The position numbers and the translations under genes are program-made. From NCBI GenBank assembly GCA_937123825.1, contig CAKZKQ010000724.1:1-47741 (forward strand): DNA of 47,741 nucleotides. The letters are read 5' to 3'. The notes under the pieces were generated by a model. It was not told where the DNA came from. It made no database searches and saw only the letters and a program-made list of their open reading frames with translations. The DNA is from an uncultured Pseudomonadota bacterium (GTDB lineage: Bacteria; Myxococcota_A; Bradymonadia; Bradymonadales; GCA-2716585). Shown here one piece after another: positions 8,604-16,571 of the stretch (the first letter of the stretch is position 1; the number at the start of each line of letters is the position of its first letter).

Positions 8604-10060
8604 CACCAGACCCCCCGAAGGTAAACAAAGTTGAGGTTGCCCGTGACGGCGGCGCCAATCTGGGCGGAGCTTGCGGCGGGCGACTGCGGGGATGAAACGA
8701 GGTCAAAGGTCAACAGGCCCGCGCCTGTCAAGACCATGGCGCCGCCGGTCGCCAGCAGCACTGTGTTGGTCAACTGCAGGGTCTCAATGCGGTTTCGTTG
8801 GTCGCGCAGCCCTTGAAGATCTCGAAACGTCTGGTTGTCCTGGTCAAAGTCGTCCTGGGCCGGTCCGATCAAGGCCAGATCCAGGACCAGCGCCGTTCCC
8901 AGCACCACTGCTCCCGTGGCCGCTGTGCCGATGCCCCACCAGCCCAACTCTCCCAGCGCCTCGTCTTGTGAGAGGTCGATTTGCACGCGGTTTGCGGCGC
9001 CTTTGACCACGGTCAGGTTGCGGGTCACCGTTAAGGCGGGGGCGTCGGTGCCCGAGGCCAGGTTGGCGGTCAGGGTGTGCTTGCCTTCTTTGAGGAAGAT
9101 GGGTCTGGGGCTGCAGACCTGCGGGGCGCCGCCGTCGATGAAGAGGGTCATCTGGGCGGGCTTGCAGGTGACCTGGACGGGCTCTCCGCAGACGTCCCCA
9201 AAGGCTTGCCTGAGGTCTTCGCTCTTGCGTGAAAACTCCACGGGGGAGAGCGCGCTGGTGGGGGGCATCTCAGGGGCTTCTTCGAGCGCCACAAAGGCGC
9301 CCTGGCATTGGTGCTGCCCAATGAGTGACTCCACGATGTAGAGGTAGGCGGCCTGGGAGGGTTGTTGGCGCAGGACCTCTTCAAAGATCTCGGTGGCGCG
9401 CTGGTAGTTTTGTTGCCCCATCAGGGCGCGCCCGACGGCGACCAGATCTTGTTGCTCCAGCGCCAGCGAGACGGTCTCCTGGTAGGTGCCACGCAGCGTG
9501 ACCTGTGCGGTGGTGCGCTGTCCAAACGCTGTGCCCACGACCTCGTGCTCTCCGGGCAGCAGCTCCACCGGTTTGCCGTCGCAGGGGCGTTGGGGGCCGC
9601 CGTTGATGGCGACGGTCATCTCAGGCATGGCGCATTGGACGATGATCTGGCCGGGGCACTCGGACTCCAGGGCCTGGCGAAAGCGCTCCAATGAGGTCTT
9701 GATGGCCTTGCGTGAGACGTTGGGATCTCGCGGCGCGTTCAGGACCCGATCAAAGGCCTCTCTGGCTTCTGAGCACCGCCCCATCTTTTGCAGGACGCGC
9801 CCTCGGTTCAGGTGCAGCAGGTCCATGTCCAGCTCTGCCAGCAGGGCGTCGAAGGCTTTGAGCGCAGCGTCGCGCTCTCCGGCCCTGGCCAGGTCCAGTG
9901 CGTCGTTGATGGCCTGTGTCTGGGCATCGCTGAGTTTGGCAACGGGGGGCTCTTGGGCCAGCACGGGTGTGCAAAAGAGCGTCAGGAGCGCCATCAGCGT
10001 CAAGAGCAGCAAGCCGCCTCCACGGGCGGGCGGGCTTGGATGTGCAAAGGGGGCGTTCAT
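8603..10060 (-). CDS. Exported TPR and PEGA-like protein with C-terminal membrane helices
   Basis: A 485-residue protein with an N-terminal signal peptide (hydrophobic core LLLLTLMALLTLFCTPVLAQ). TPR-like helices follow (residues about 45-130 and 205-275), interleaved with two similar beta-rich domains: VQCAMPEMTVAINGGPQRPC...LLPGEHEV and VTCKPAQMTLFIDGGAPQVC...LKEGKHTL. These resemble PEGA-type surface domains. Two hydrophobic segments lie near the C-terminus (WWGIGTAATGAVVLGTALVL and TNTVLLATGGAMVLTGAGLL). The gene starts 19 bases after the kinase stop and its stop overlaps the next lipoprotein start. By analogy with kinase-linked TPR/PEGA proteins it may link the kinase to the envelope. 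This role is inferred. Confidence 0.78.
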   Translation of the reverse strand: MNAPFAHPSPPARGGGLLLLTLMALLTLFCTPVLAQEPPVAKLSDAQTQAINDALDLARAGERDAALKAFDALLAELDMDLLHLNRGRVLQKMGRCSEAREAFDRVLNAPRDPNVSRKAIKTSLERFRQALESECPGQIIVQCAMPEMTVAINGGPQRPCDGKPVELLPGEHEVVGTAFGQRTTAQVTLRGTYQETVSLALEQQDLVAVGRALMGQQNYQRATEIFEEVLRQQPSQAAYLYIVESLIGQHQCQGAFVALEEAPEMPPTSALSPVEFSRKSEDLRQAFGDVCGEPVQVTCKPAQMTLFIDGGAPQVCSPRPIFLKEGKHTLTANLASGTDAPALTVTRNLTVVKGAANRVQIDLSQDEALGELGWWGIGTAATGAVVLGTALVLDLALIGPAQDDFDQDNQTFRDLQGLRDQRNRIETLQLTNTVLLATGGAMVLTGAGLLTFDLVSSPQSPAASSAQIGAAVTGNLNFVYLRGVW

Positions 10061-10079
10061 GGGATTGGATGGCCTGCGC

Positions 10080-11921
10080 TCACTCTAGAATCTGGTTGTC
10101 TGAGTTGCGGGTGGGCTTGCGCGGGGTGTTGGCGCGGATGATCCGTGTGGGAGAGAGCTCAACGGTAAGCGTGTGCGGCGCTGGAGAGGCGTTGTGCTGC
10201 TGGGGTTTGGACCATTGCCAGTTCTTTTTGGTCAGCGTGCCGCGTTGGATCTGCAAGGCGCCTGGCGTGTTGGGGTCCGGGGTCAGCAAGACGCGCGCTT
10301 CTTTGTGCTTGGGCGCCGTGATGCTCAACTCCCAGGGCGGCGGGTTGTCCTCTTTGAGTTGAAAGGACCACACGGGAGCGCCGTCTGGGGTCGGGTTCAT
10401 GGAGGCTTGACCGCGGACCAGCACAGGGCGCGCGTCTTGTGGGGAGAGCGCCAGTTGTACTTTGAGTGCGCCGGGGTCTTTGGGGTCGTTCTGTCCCGGT
10501 TCTGCCCCGGTTTTGGATGGGGTTTTGGATGGGGTTTTGGATGGGGGGGCGACGGGCGAGCGTGTTAGAGCGGGGTCTTGTGCAGGGTCTTTTGCGGTGA
10601 CTGGGCTGGGCTGCGCTGTGTCGCTGGATGCCTTTTGGGCAGGTGACGGTTCTGGCGGCTGTGAGGGTTGGTCTTGTGAGCCGAATGCTCCCGAAAAGAA
10701 GAGCCCTGCGGCGCCGAGCACGAGGAGCACACCCAGGCCGCCCAGCATCGCCACGCTGCGCGAGGGGGCAGGAGGGGCTGTCGGGGGCACTTCCTGGGGC
10801 TGCGAAGGGGCCGTGATGGGGTCGCTGGTCGGTGCGGTGTCTGGTGTTGGCGGCGGCGCGTCTGCTGCGGAAGGGGGCACGGGGGTGAGCGGTGCGCCAG
10901 CGGGGGCTTCCACAGTGGGGGCCGTGGCGTGGGGTTTGTGTGGCCCATCTTCTCCGGTGTCCTGGAAGAAGAACTCCATGGAGTCGTCGGGCGCCAGGGT
11001 TTGGTCCTGGGCGATGTTTGCCGCGCCGCTGCCAAAGGCCGCCGACCAGTCTGCCAGCGCGTTGACATCGACACGGGCCAGGGTATCCCTGAACTGTCCT
11101 GCGCTCTGGAATCGATCGGCGGCTTGGAGCGAGAGCGCTCTCTGAAGCAGCGGTCCCAGCGGGCTTGCCAGCAGGTCTGGGTGCAGGTTCAGGTCCCCGG
11201 AGCAGTGCTTCATAAAGGCGTGCATGGGGGTGCTGGCGCTGACAACGGGGGTGCCGGTGAGCATTTCGACCAAAACCAGGCCCATCTGGTAGACATCCAG
11301 CGCCGGGCTGACCTCTTTGCGCGAATAATACTCGGGGGCGCAGTAGGCCGCCGTGCCGACGTAGCCGTCGGTGGTCAGGCGAGTGTTCTGGGCCTCGTCG
11401 TCCATGGTGGCGGCGATGCCAAAGTCGAGGATTTGAAGCGCCTCGACCATGGTGCCGGGTTTGAGCAGGAAGAGGTTGGAGGGCTTGATGTCCTTGTGGA
11501 CGATGCCCTTCTCGTGGGCGGCTTGGAGGGCATCGAGGCAGCGCACAAAGAGCGGCAGCGCGCGCGCTGCGGGCATGGGGCCTTGCTCATTGAGGATCAC
11601 ATCGAGCGGCGCGCCCTGGAGCAGCTCCATGGCGATAAACGGCAGCCCTTCGCTCGTGACCCCGTGGTCATAGATCGAGACCACATCGGGGTGATCGATG
11701 CTGGCGGCGCTGGTGGCCTCGCGCAGGAAGCGCTCATGAAACCGCTCGACTTTGTCAGGGGCCCAGTGGTGCCCCACAGCCAGGATCTTGATGGCCAGCT
11801 CGCGCTTGATGTTGAGCTGACGGGCCTTGTAGACCGTCGCGAAGCCACCCGAACCCAGGATGTCGATGATTTCAAAGCGCTCGTCGAGGACGACGCCCGG
11901 TGTGATGTTGCCAAGAGCCAT
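10080..11921 (-). CDS. Transmembrane serine/threonine protein kinase (Hanks type)
   Basis: A 613-residue kinase if started at ATG 11921; an upstream ATG at 11972 would add 17 poorly conserved residues, and neither start has a strong ribosome site. The kinase domain (about 15-280) shows a glycine loop GSGGFATVY (23-31), ATP-site lysine AIK (45), catalytic loop VHKDIKPSN (HKD rather than the usual HRD), DFG (166-168) and CAPEYY. A proline-rich linker leads to one membrane segment (about 390-410), so the 200-residue tail should be periplasmic. The tail contains a KTPSKTPSKT repeat and a beta-rich end. It would phosphorylate Ser/Thr on cytoplasmic partners; the FHA activator at 1908-3515 is an obvious candidate reader. 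First gene of a four-gene run. Confidence 0.92.
   Translation of the reverse strand: MALGNITPGVVLDERFEIIDILGSGGFATVYKARQLNIKRELAIKILAVGHHWAPDKVERFHERFLREATSAASIDHPDVVSIYDHGVTSEGLPFIAMELLQGAPLDVILNEQGPMPAARALPLFVRCLDALQAAHEKGIVHKDIKPSNLFLLKPGTMVEALQILDFGIAATMDDEAQNTRLTTDGYVGTAAYCAPEYYSRKEVSPALDVYQMGLVLVEMLTGTPVVSASTPMHAFMKHCSGDLNLHPDLLASPLGPLLQRALSLQAADRFQSAGQFRDTLARVDVNALADWSAAFGSGAANIAQDQTLAPDDSMEFFFQDTGEDGPHKPHATAPTVEAPAGAPLTPVPPSAADAPPPTPDTAPTSDPITAPSQPQEVPPTAPPAPSRSVAMLGGLGVLLVLGAAGLFFSGAFGSQDQPSQPPEPSPAQKASSDTAQPSPVTAKDPAQDPALTRSPVAPPSKTPSKTPSKTGAEPGQNDPKDPGALKVQLALSPQDARPVLVRGQASMNPTPDGAPVWSFQLKEDNPPPWELSITAPKHKEARVLLTPDPNTPGALQIQRGTLTKKNWQWSKPQQHNASPAPHTLTVELSPTRIIRANTPRKPTRNSDNQILE
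10515..10545. repeat. Short tandem repeat in the kinase tail
   Basis: About two to three copies of the 15-base unit GGATGGGGTTTTGGA lie in tandem in the kinase gene, coding for the KTPSK repeats of the predicted periplasmic linker. It is a possible site of length variation between strains. Confidence 0.6.
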
Positions 11922-11947
11922 GTGATTCTGAACCGAAGAGACCCTGC

Positions 11948-11961
11948 TGTTTGGGCAAACA
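11948..11961. promoter_or_regulatory. Inverted repeat upstream of the kinase start
   Basis: TGTTT-GGGC-AAACA lies 27-40 bases before the preferred kinase start at 11921. If that start is right, the palindrome is in the untranslated leader and could be an operator. If translation begins at 11972 it is inside the gene. Weak evidence. Confidence 0.2.
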
Positions 11962-12051
11962 AACAACCCCATCCTTCATCAATATCCACCTCGATGCAAA
12001 TCGCATGTTGGAACGGGTTTTAGATGGCCTTTGGTTGTCGGTCTTTTGTTC

Positions 12052-12684
12052 TTAAAAGGTCATGAAGATGCTCAAGTTTACTTCCAACAGCCCGTGGTGC
12101 TCCAAGCGCCTATCCTGGGTCAGTCCTGCGCGCGCATCCACTCGCCAGCCCATGTCCTGACGATGCAGGTGGCGCAGCCCCAGGCCCAGGTGGTTGGCGG
12201 CGTAGCCATTGTTTTTGCCAAAGCCGGTCCCCTGGGTCAGCAGCCGGTCGGCGCCGTAGCCGATCATCACAAACGGGCGCCAGGCACCAAACTCAACGGG
12301 GGCGATCAACGCCTGAGCCCGGTACCCGACGGTGTCCTGGGCGCCCTTGAAGCCGCTGACCACGCTTTGCCCCAGGCGAAGCTCCAGCTCTGCGGCGATG
12401 GTGGGCGCCAACCACCACGCCATGCGCGCGCCAGTGTGGGCCTGATTGCGGGCCTCAAAGTCCTCGCTGCCCAGCCCCAACTCGCCGGTGTGCCCCGTGA
12501 CCCCCACCGAGAGCCCCGCGTCCAGACCCAGCGGCTTGTCTGGTGGGGGTTCAGGCTCGTATGGAGGCTCCAGGGCGCTGACGGTGGTCTGCGCCAAGAG
12601 GAGGGCAAAGAGCGCCAGCGCCCCTGCGGCCCCAACGGCTCGGGGTCTGGAGCGATGCGTGGGTATTGCCTTGCGGATGGTCAC
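12052..12684 (-). CDS. Small outer-membrane beta-barrel protein
   Basis: A 210-residue protein with GTG start at 12684, an N-terminal export signal (VGAAGALALFALLLAQTTVSA) and a mature chain of alternating hydrophobic and polar strands ending in an aromatic residue (LLEVNLSIFMTF). This is typical of 8-strand outer-membrane barrels. The strand pattern is visible from GLDAGLSVGVTGHTGELGLG to the end. The start overlaps the stop of the AGPS-like gene by four bases (GTGA), so the two are translationally coupled. The function of the barrel is unknown; coupling to a flavoprotein of likely lipid metabolism suggests an envelope role. Confidence 0.75.
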   Translation of the reverse strand: MTIRKAIPTHRSRPRAVGAAGALALFALLLAQTTVSALEPPYEPEPPPDKPLGLDAGLSVGVTGHTGELGLGSEDFEARNQAHTGARMAWWLAPTIAAELELRLGQSVVSGFKGAQDTVGYRAQALIAPVEFGAWRPFVMIGYGADRLLTQGTGFGKNNGYAANHLGLGLRHLHRQDMGWRVDARAGLTQDRRLEHHGLLEVNLSIFMTF

Positions 12685-14297
12685 AGGAGCACCCCCGGGT
12701 TGAGGATGCCGTGGGGATCAAAGTGGGCCTTGGTGGCGCGCATGGCGTCCAGGAAGAGGTCTGGGGTCTGGCGCTGATACCAGGGTTTATGGGTGCGCCC
12801 GACGGCGTGGTGGTGGGTGATGGTGGCCCCATGGCGCAAGAGCGCCTCCGAGGCGGCCGCCTTGATCTCGGTCCACTGGCTGAACTCGTCCCCAGGACGC
12901 CCCGGCGCCAGAAACGTGTAGTAGGGCGCCGGTCCATCGGGGTAGACGTGTGTAAAGCGGCAAGAAACCCTGCCTTTGTGCCCGCAGGCCGACTCCATGG
13001 CCTTGCGCACCGATTGGATCACGTCTTTGTGCAACGCCTCAAAGGCGCTCCAGGTGCAGGCCGTCTCAAAGGTGTCGGCCACGACCCCCAGGCTGACCAT
13101 GGTGTTGCTCAAGTAGGGGGCGTCGATGAAGGCGCGGCGCCAGTTGGCCGCCGCGTCGCCCGAGCCGACCGCCTGCGAAGATCCCTGGCGGACTTTGACC
13201 TCCCCCATGGGTTTGCCCTGATGGGCGCGGCAGATCTCCAGGGCCTGCGCCATCGACGTGGACCGCTCGACGTGGGCAGACTCAAAGCCCAGCAAGAGCA
13301 CGTGGCGTCCATCAAAGCTGACGCTGTGGAGCATGGCCTCGCGGGCGTCCAGGAGGCGGCAATTGGTTGGATGGAGGTCCGACTGGGCCAGCGTCCGAGT
13401 GGCGGCCACGGCCTGGGACCAGTCTGCAAACGACACGCTGACCCGCGCGCGCCACGTTGGCCGCCGCCGCACCCGCATGGTCGCCTCGGTGATGATCCCC
13501 AGCGTGCCCTCTGAGCCCATGGCCAGTCGGTTGGGGTCCGGTCCCGCCCCCGAGGCCGGCAGCGTGCTCGTCTCCATGGTCCCCGCCGGGGTCACCATGC
13601 GCATCCCCGCGACAAAATCATCGATGTGCGTATACACGGTGGCAAAGTGACCCCCCGAGCGCGTGGCGATCCACCCCCCCAGCGTGGAAAACTCAAACGA
13701 CTGCGGGTAGTGGCGCAGCGTCAAACCGTGCGCCGCCAGCTTTTGCTCCAGCGCCGGACCCATGATCCCCGCCTGAATGCGCGCCAGCAGCGAGGTCTCG
13801 TCCACATCCAGCACCGCGTCCAGCTTGCGCATGTCGATGCACACCACCGCGCGCAGGTCGGTCCCCGAGCGGTCCGCCTCCACGCCGCGCACCACGCTCG
13901 AACCCCCGCCGTAGGGCACCGCCGCAAACCGCTCCCGGCTGCACCAGTCCAGCAAGTCCGCCACATCGGCCTCGGTCTGCGGCAACGCCACCACATCCGG
14001 TGCCGCCTCAAACTCACCATAAAAGCCCCGCACAATGTCTGGATAGGCTCGGCCGTAGGTGTGCAGCGCCCGCTCATAACGGTCGGTGGTGCATATCGAC
14101 GCCAACGCTTCAGGGATCGCCACCGAGGTCTCGGGCAGGTTGATGGCGTCCAACTGCGGCGCTGGCCTGGGGGCCCCCACCGCAGCGCCAAGGAGCGCGC
14201 CGACCATCTGACCCATCTGGGCGCGTGCCTGCGTGTCGGGGAAGCGGTTGGCCAAACCCCAGCCCCAAAAGCTCCGTGTGCGGTCCGTCGTGGTCAT
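12681..14297 (-). CDS. FAD-binding oxidase, alkylglycerone-phosphate-synthase-like
   Basis: A 538-residue protein from ATG 14297, which has GAGGAA 9 bases upstream. An earlier ATG at 14453 adds 52 residues that look non-coding. The PCMH-type FAD domain has the loop VPYGGGSSVVRGVE (GGGSS about 130-134) and TLGGWIATRSGGH. The C-terminal half has the AGPS-like segment RFTHVYPDGPAPYYTF and the triple histidine THHHAVGRTHKPW (about 494-506), the HHH being catalytic in alkyl-dihydroxyacetonephosphate synthases. AGPS exchanges the acyl chain of acyl-DHAP for an alkyl chain in ether-lipid synthesis, and ether lipids are known in myxobacteria. Length is close to the family. A related glycolate/lactate-type oxidase cannot be excluded. 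First gene of a pair with the beta-barrel. Confidence 0.82.
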   Translation of the reverse strand: MTTTDRTRSFWGWGLANRFPDTQARAQMGQMVGALLGAAVGAPRPAPQLDAINLPETSVAIPEALASICTTDRYERALHTYGRAYPDIVRGFYGEFEAAPDVVALPQTEADVADLLDWCSRERFAAVPYGGGSSVVRGVEADRSGTDLRAVVCIDMRKLDAVLDVDETSLLARIQAGIMGPALEQKLAAHGLTLRHYPQSFEFSTLGGWIATRSGGHFATVYTHIDDFVAGMRMVTPAGTMETSTLPASGAGPDPNRLAMGSEGTLGIITEATMRVRRRPTWRARVSVSFADWSQAVAATRTLAQSDLHPTNCRLLDAREAMLHSVSFDGRHVLLLGFESAHVERSTSMAQALEICRAHQGKPMGEVKVRQGSSQAVGSGDAAANWRRAFIDAPYLSNTMVSLGVVADTFETACTWSAFEALHKDVIQSVRKAMESACGHKGRVSCRFTHVYPDGPAPYYTFLAPGRPGDEFSQWTEIKAAASEALLRHGATITHHHAVGRTHKPWYQRQTPDLFLDAMRATKAHFDPHGILNPGVLL

Positions 14298-14616
14298 AAG
14301 ACGTTGTTCCTCGTTGATGCGACACACACAGACCCTGAAACCACCCGCGAGCTGACTTTGGCGGCCCTTTGTGCCTGTGTCTGGCATGATTTTTTGGGCA
14401 TTTGGGATTGTAGCACGAAGCAGGGGTTGTGAAGAGGCCGTGTTTTGAGGCACTATTTAACCTCACCTGTTGAAAATGACCGTGTAGGTGAATACCTACC
14501 TGTGAATACAATGGCGCAAATCTGATGATATTTTCAGTGTTGCGTGAAGCGTTTTTCTGTCACAAAGTGGATCTCGCGGATGCAGATGCGGGCAGTTCAC
14601 AGACAGGAGGTCGGTG
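14298..14616. other. Divergent intergenic region
   Basis: This 319-base gap between two divergent genes is AT-richer than its surroundings and holds no convincing gene. It contains the inverted repeat at 14484-14499 and a possible plus-strand promoter: TTGAAA at 14470-14475, 17 bases, TACCTA at 14493-14498. The palindrome overlaps this putative promoter. A good ribosome site AGGAGG (14605-14610) sits 6 bases before ATG 14617. Confidence 0.5.
14484..14499. promoter_or_regulatory. Operator candidate GTAGGT-GAAT-ACCTAC
   Basis: Perfect 6-base arms with a 4-base spacer, located within a putative promoter between divergent genes. The longer string GTGTAGGTG (14482-14490) recurs at 16534-16542 upstream of the DUF3553-like gene, next to another GTAGG/CCTAC inverted repeat. 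This suggests one regulator for both sites. Confidence 0.4.
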
Positions 14617-15519
14617 ATGAAAGGCGCGATGGTGATGCTGGTGGTGGCGGTCCTTGGATGGACAGCGGCGGCGCAGGCTCAGGAAGGGGCCCAGAGTTGC
14701 TATGTGGAGCAGAACCAGGCCGTGGAGGCCGTGGCGTCACAGCCCGGCAGCGGCGCGCGTTTTGCCGTGGTGGACGGGCAGCTGGGCGCCTGGGACGCCC
14801 TGACCGACTCCTACCAGCTTCACGGCGCCCCTGGCGCGCTCAAGGGCGTCACCGGCATGGCCTTTGACCCCCGCACCGGCATGCTCTACGGGGTGCGCGC
14901 CGACGCCTGGCTCGTCATCGACATCCACTCGGGTCAGCCCGTCAAAGAGGCCTTTGGGCAGGGGCGCAGCGCCATGGAAGCGGTGGGGCTGGCCTTTGGC
15001 GAGCACCTGGGCGACATCGCCATTGACCCAGCCGATGGTCAACTCTACGCCGCGGTGCTGGGCGGCCAGCGCGGTCGTCTGGTGCGCCTGGGGCGCTTGA
15101 CCGGCAAAATGGCCGACGTGGGCACCTTTGAGAGCGGGGTCGAGATCACCTCGATGTCCATGGACAGCGCGGGGCAGCTCTGGGGGGCCGCCAGCACCGA
15201 GGGTCAGCTCTACGCCATTGAAAAGGACACCGCCAGGGTGCGCTGGGCCATGGAAGCGGCCTTTGGGGCCAGCGACCGCAACGCCCCCGTGTCGTGCCTG
15301 TGCGCGGGGCTTGAGTCCTGCCAGATGGACGCCGACGCCGATGGCCTCAGCAACGCCCGTGAGGTCGCCCTGGGAACCAACCCCTTTGATGCCGACACCG
15401 ATCACGATGGCTACGACGACATCACCGAAACCGAGGGCGGCCGCTTTGTCGACGTGAACGACAACGACGTGCCTGACGCCATTGAGCCCCAACGCCGCCT
15501 GCGCTCTGCAAGGCGCTGA
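14617..15519 (+). CDS. Secreted protein with calcium-binding type-3 repeat
   Basis: A 300-residue exported protein. The start is ATG 14617 (preceded by an in-frame GTG) with AGGAGG 6 bases upstream. The signal peptide is MKGAMVMLVVAVLGWTAAAQAQ. The central region has propeller-like segments (GMAFDPRTGMLYGV, IDPADGQLYAAVLGG, SMDSAGQLWGAAST). The C-terminus carries a thrombospondin type-3-like calcium motif (DADADGLSNAREVALGTNP and DADTDHDGYDDITE), often found near the end of surface proteins in this group. No lipobox, so probably periplasmic or released. It has its own terminator at 15603-15646. Function unknown. Confidence 0.8.
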   Translation: MKGAMVMLVVAVLGWTAAAQAQEGAQSCYVEQNQAVEAVASQPGSGARFAVVDGQLGAWDALTDSYQLHGAPGALKGVTGMAFDPRTGMLYGVRADAWLVIDIHSGQPVKEAFGQGRSAMEAVGLAFGEHLGDIAIDPADGQLYAAVLGGQRGRLVRLGRLTGKMADVGTFESGVEITSMSMDSAGQLWGAASTEGQLYAIEKDTARVRWAMEAAFGASDRNAPVSCLCAGLESCQMDADADGLSNAREVALGTNPFDADTDHDGYDDITETEGGRFVDVNDNDVPDAIEPQRRLRSARR

Positions 15520-15602
15520 TACCCATCATCAAACGACCCTCTATTCTGGCATCGCTCCTGATGCTGCGAGGATGAGGGTGTCGCCGCAGAGGCGTACCGC
15601 AG

Positions 15603-15646
15603 CGATGGCAGGACTTTGTGTCTTGCCATCGTTTGGTGGTTTTTTG
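15603..15646 (+). terminator. Intrinsic terminator
   Basis: An 8-base-pair stem, CGATGGCA (15603-15610) with TGCCATCG (15624-15631), is followed by TTTGGTGGTTTTTT. It lies about 80 bases behind the stop at 15519, between convergent genes. Confidence 0.6.
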
Positions 15647-15679
15647 GGTTCTTTGGCAGGGGGGAGCAGGAAGCGCGGT

Positions 15680-16429
15680 TCAGGCTTCAGCTTCGGCTTC
15701 GGGCTCGTCAGAGACCGGGCGAACCAGGCAGTAAGCGCGGTTGTAGTTGGCGTCGATGGATTTGCCGCCGTTGAACCGGATGAGCTTGGTCATGGGGAAG
15801 GGTTCTTCGAGCTTGCGCAGGTTGGTGATGGTGTAGAGGGTCTGCACCTGCTTGCCCCAAAGGGGCTCCTCACGCGTGCTCTCCAGGCTGAACCCGCCAA
15901 TCTCAATGGCCTTATCCTGGTTGTCTTCGGGATCGACCAGGACGCGCGTCAACTGCGCCTCGTGGCTCACTGTCGCGCCTCCGTCCGCCAGCGCGATGTA
16001 GACCGGGGGCGCCATGCCACCAGCGACCGCTTTGTGGGGGCTGACCCAGCGGGCGGCAGCGCGGAAGGTGACCTCACGGTCGGGCGTTTCGGTCTGAATC
16101 GCCAGCGCCTCCTCGATGTGTGAGGTTTGGTGGCGCGTGAAGATCGCCAGGGGGCGCGCACGCCGGGCGGCGGGTCGAGCAGGGGCTTTGGGCTCCAGAA
16201 GCTCTTTGCGTCCTTTGATGGTGGCGACTTTGCTGTCTTCGGGCACCTCATCGGGCGGCACGTAAGCCAGAAGCCTCTCAACGAAATCGTGTCCAATCAT
16301 CTTGGAGCCTTCGTTCTCAAAGACGACGTGCACGCTTTTGCGCAGGATCTCGTGGACAAAACCCAGACCCCATTGGGGACGAGCAATATGGCGGACAAAG
16401 TGACCTTCGTTGATGGGTGGGTTCTGCAC
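15680..16429 (-). CDS. DUF3553-like protein
   Basis: A 249-residue protein with GTG start at 16429, preceded by AAAGG about 9 bases upstream. The frame stays open to 16714, but those 95 residues have no recognisable character and overlap the promoter. Residues 8-45 (GHFVRHIARPQWGLGFV...VHVVFENEGSKMI) resemble the small DUF3553 module, a barrel-like domain found alone or attached to helicases. The rest contains RP-rich and beta-rich segments (FTRHQTSHIEEALAI, VYIALADGGATVSHEAQL, TLYTITNLRKLEEPF) and an acidic EPEAEAEA end. No signal peptide, so cytoplasmic. Function unknown. It has a candidate promoter and a set of palindromes in its leader. Confidence 0.7.
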   Translation of the reverse strand: MQNPPINEGHFVRHIARPQWGLGFVHEILRKSVHVVFENEGSKMIGHDFVERLLAYVPPDEVPEDSKVATIKGRKELLEPKAPARPAARRARPLAIFTRHQTSHIEEALAIQTETPDREVTFRAAARWVSPHKAVAGGMAPPVYIALADGGATVSHEAQLTRVLVDPEDNQDKAIEIGGFSLESTREEPLWGKQVQTLYTITNLRKLEEPFPMTKLIRFNGGKSIDANYNRAYCLVRPVSDEPEAEAEA

Positions 16430-16497
16430 TGATGAAGACCTTTGGTGTGGGTGAGTTGCGCTGCTTTCGAGGTGATCGAGGAGCGCAGACGGCGCCT

Positions 16498-16513
16498 GAT
16501 GATGGGCATCATC
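16498..16513. promoter_or_regulatory. Palindrome GATGATG-GG-CATCATC in the leader
   Basis: Perfect 7-base arms around two bases, in the predicted untranslated leader of the DUF3553-like gene. It could be a DNA operator or an RNA hairpin; the 2-base loop makes a DNA-binding dimer more likely. Confidence 0.35.
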
Positions 16514-16516
16514 TCG

Positions 16517-16540
16517 CCTACGTTTCTCTATAAGTGTAGG
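16517..16540. promoter_or_regulatory. Operator candidate CCTAC-N14-GTAGG
   Basis: Inverted arms at 16517-16521 and 16536-16540 sit just downstream of the predicted -10 box, where a repressor would block initiation. The right arm is part of GTGTAGGTG, shared with 14482-14490. Confidence 0.35.
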
Positions 16541-16542
16541 TG

Positions 16543-16571
16543 GGTATAACAAAAAATGTCGTGATTGTCGA
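16543..16571 (-). promoter_or_regulatory. Sigma-70-type promoter for the DUF3553-like gene
   Basis: On the minus strand TCGACA (16571-16566), a 17-base spacer, and TATACC (16548-16543). Spacing is ideal and the hexamers are five and four matches to consensus. It gives a leader of roughly 105 bases before the GTG at 16429. Confidence 0.45.

Noticed and set aside
14382..14400. Sigma-54 promoter TGGCAT-N5-TTTG upstream of the secreted calcium-repeat protein gene
   Set aside because: The -12 element does not contain the required GC at the right spacing.
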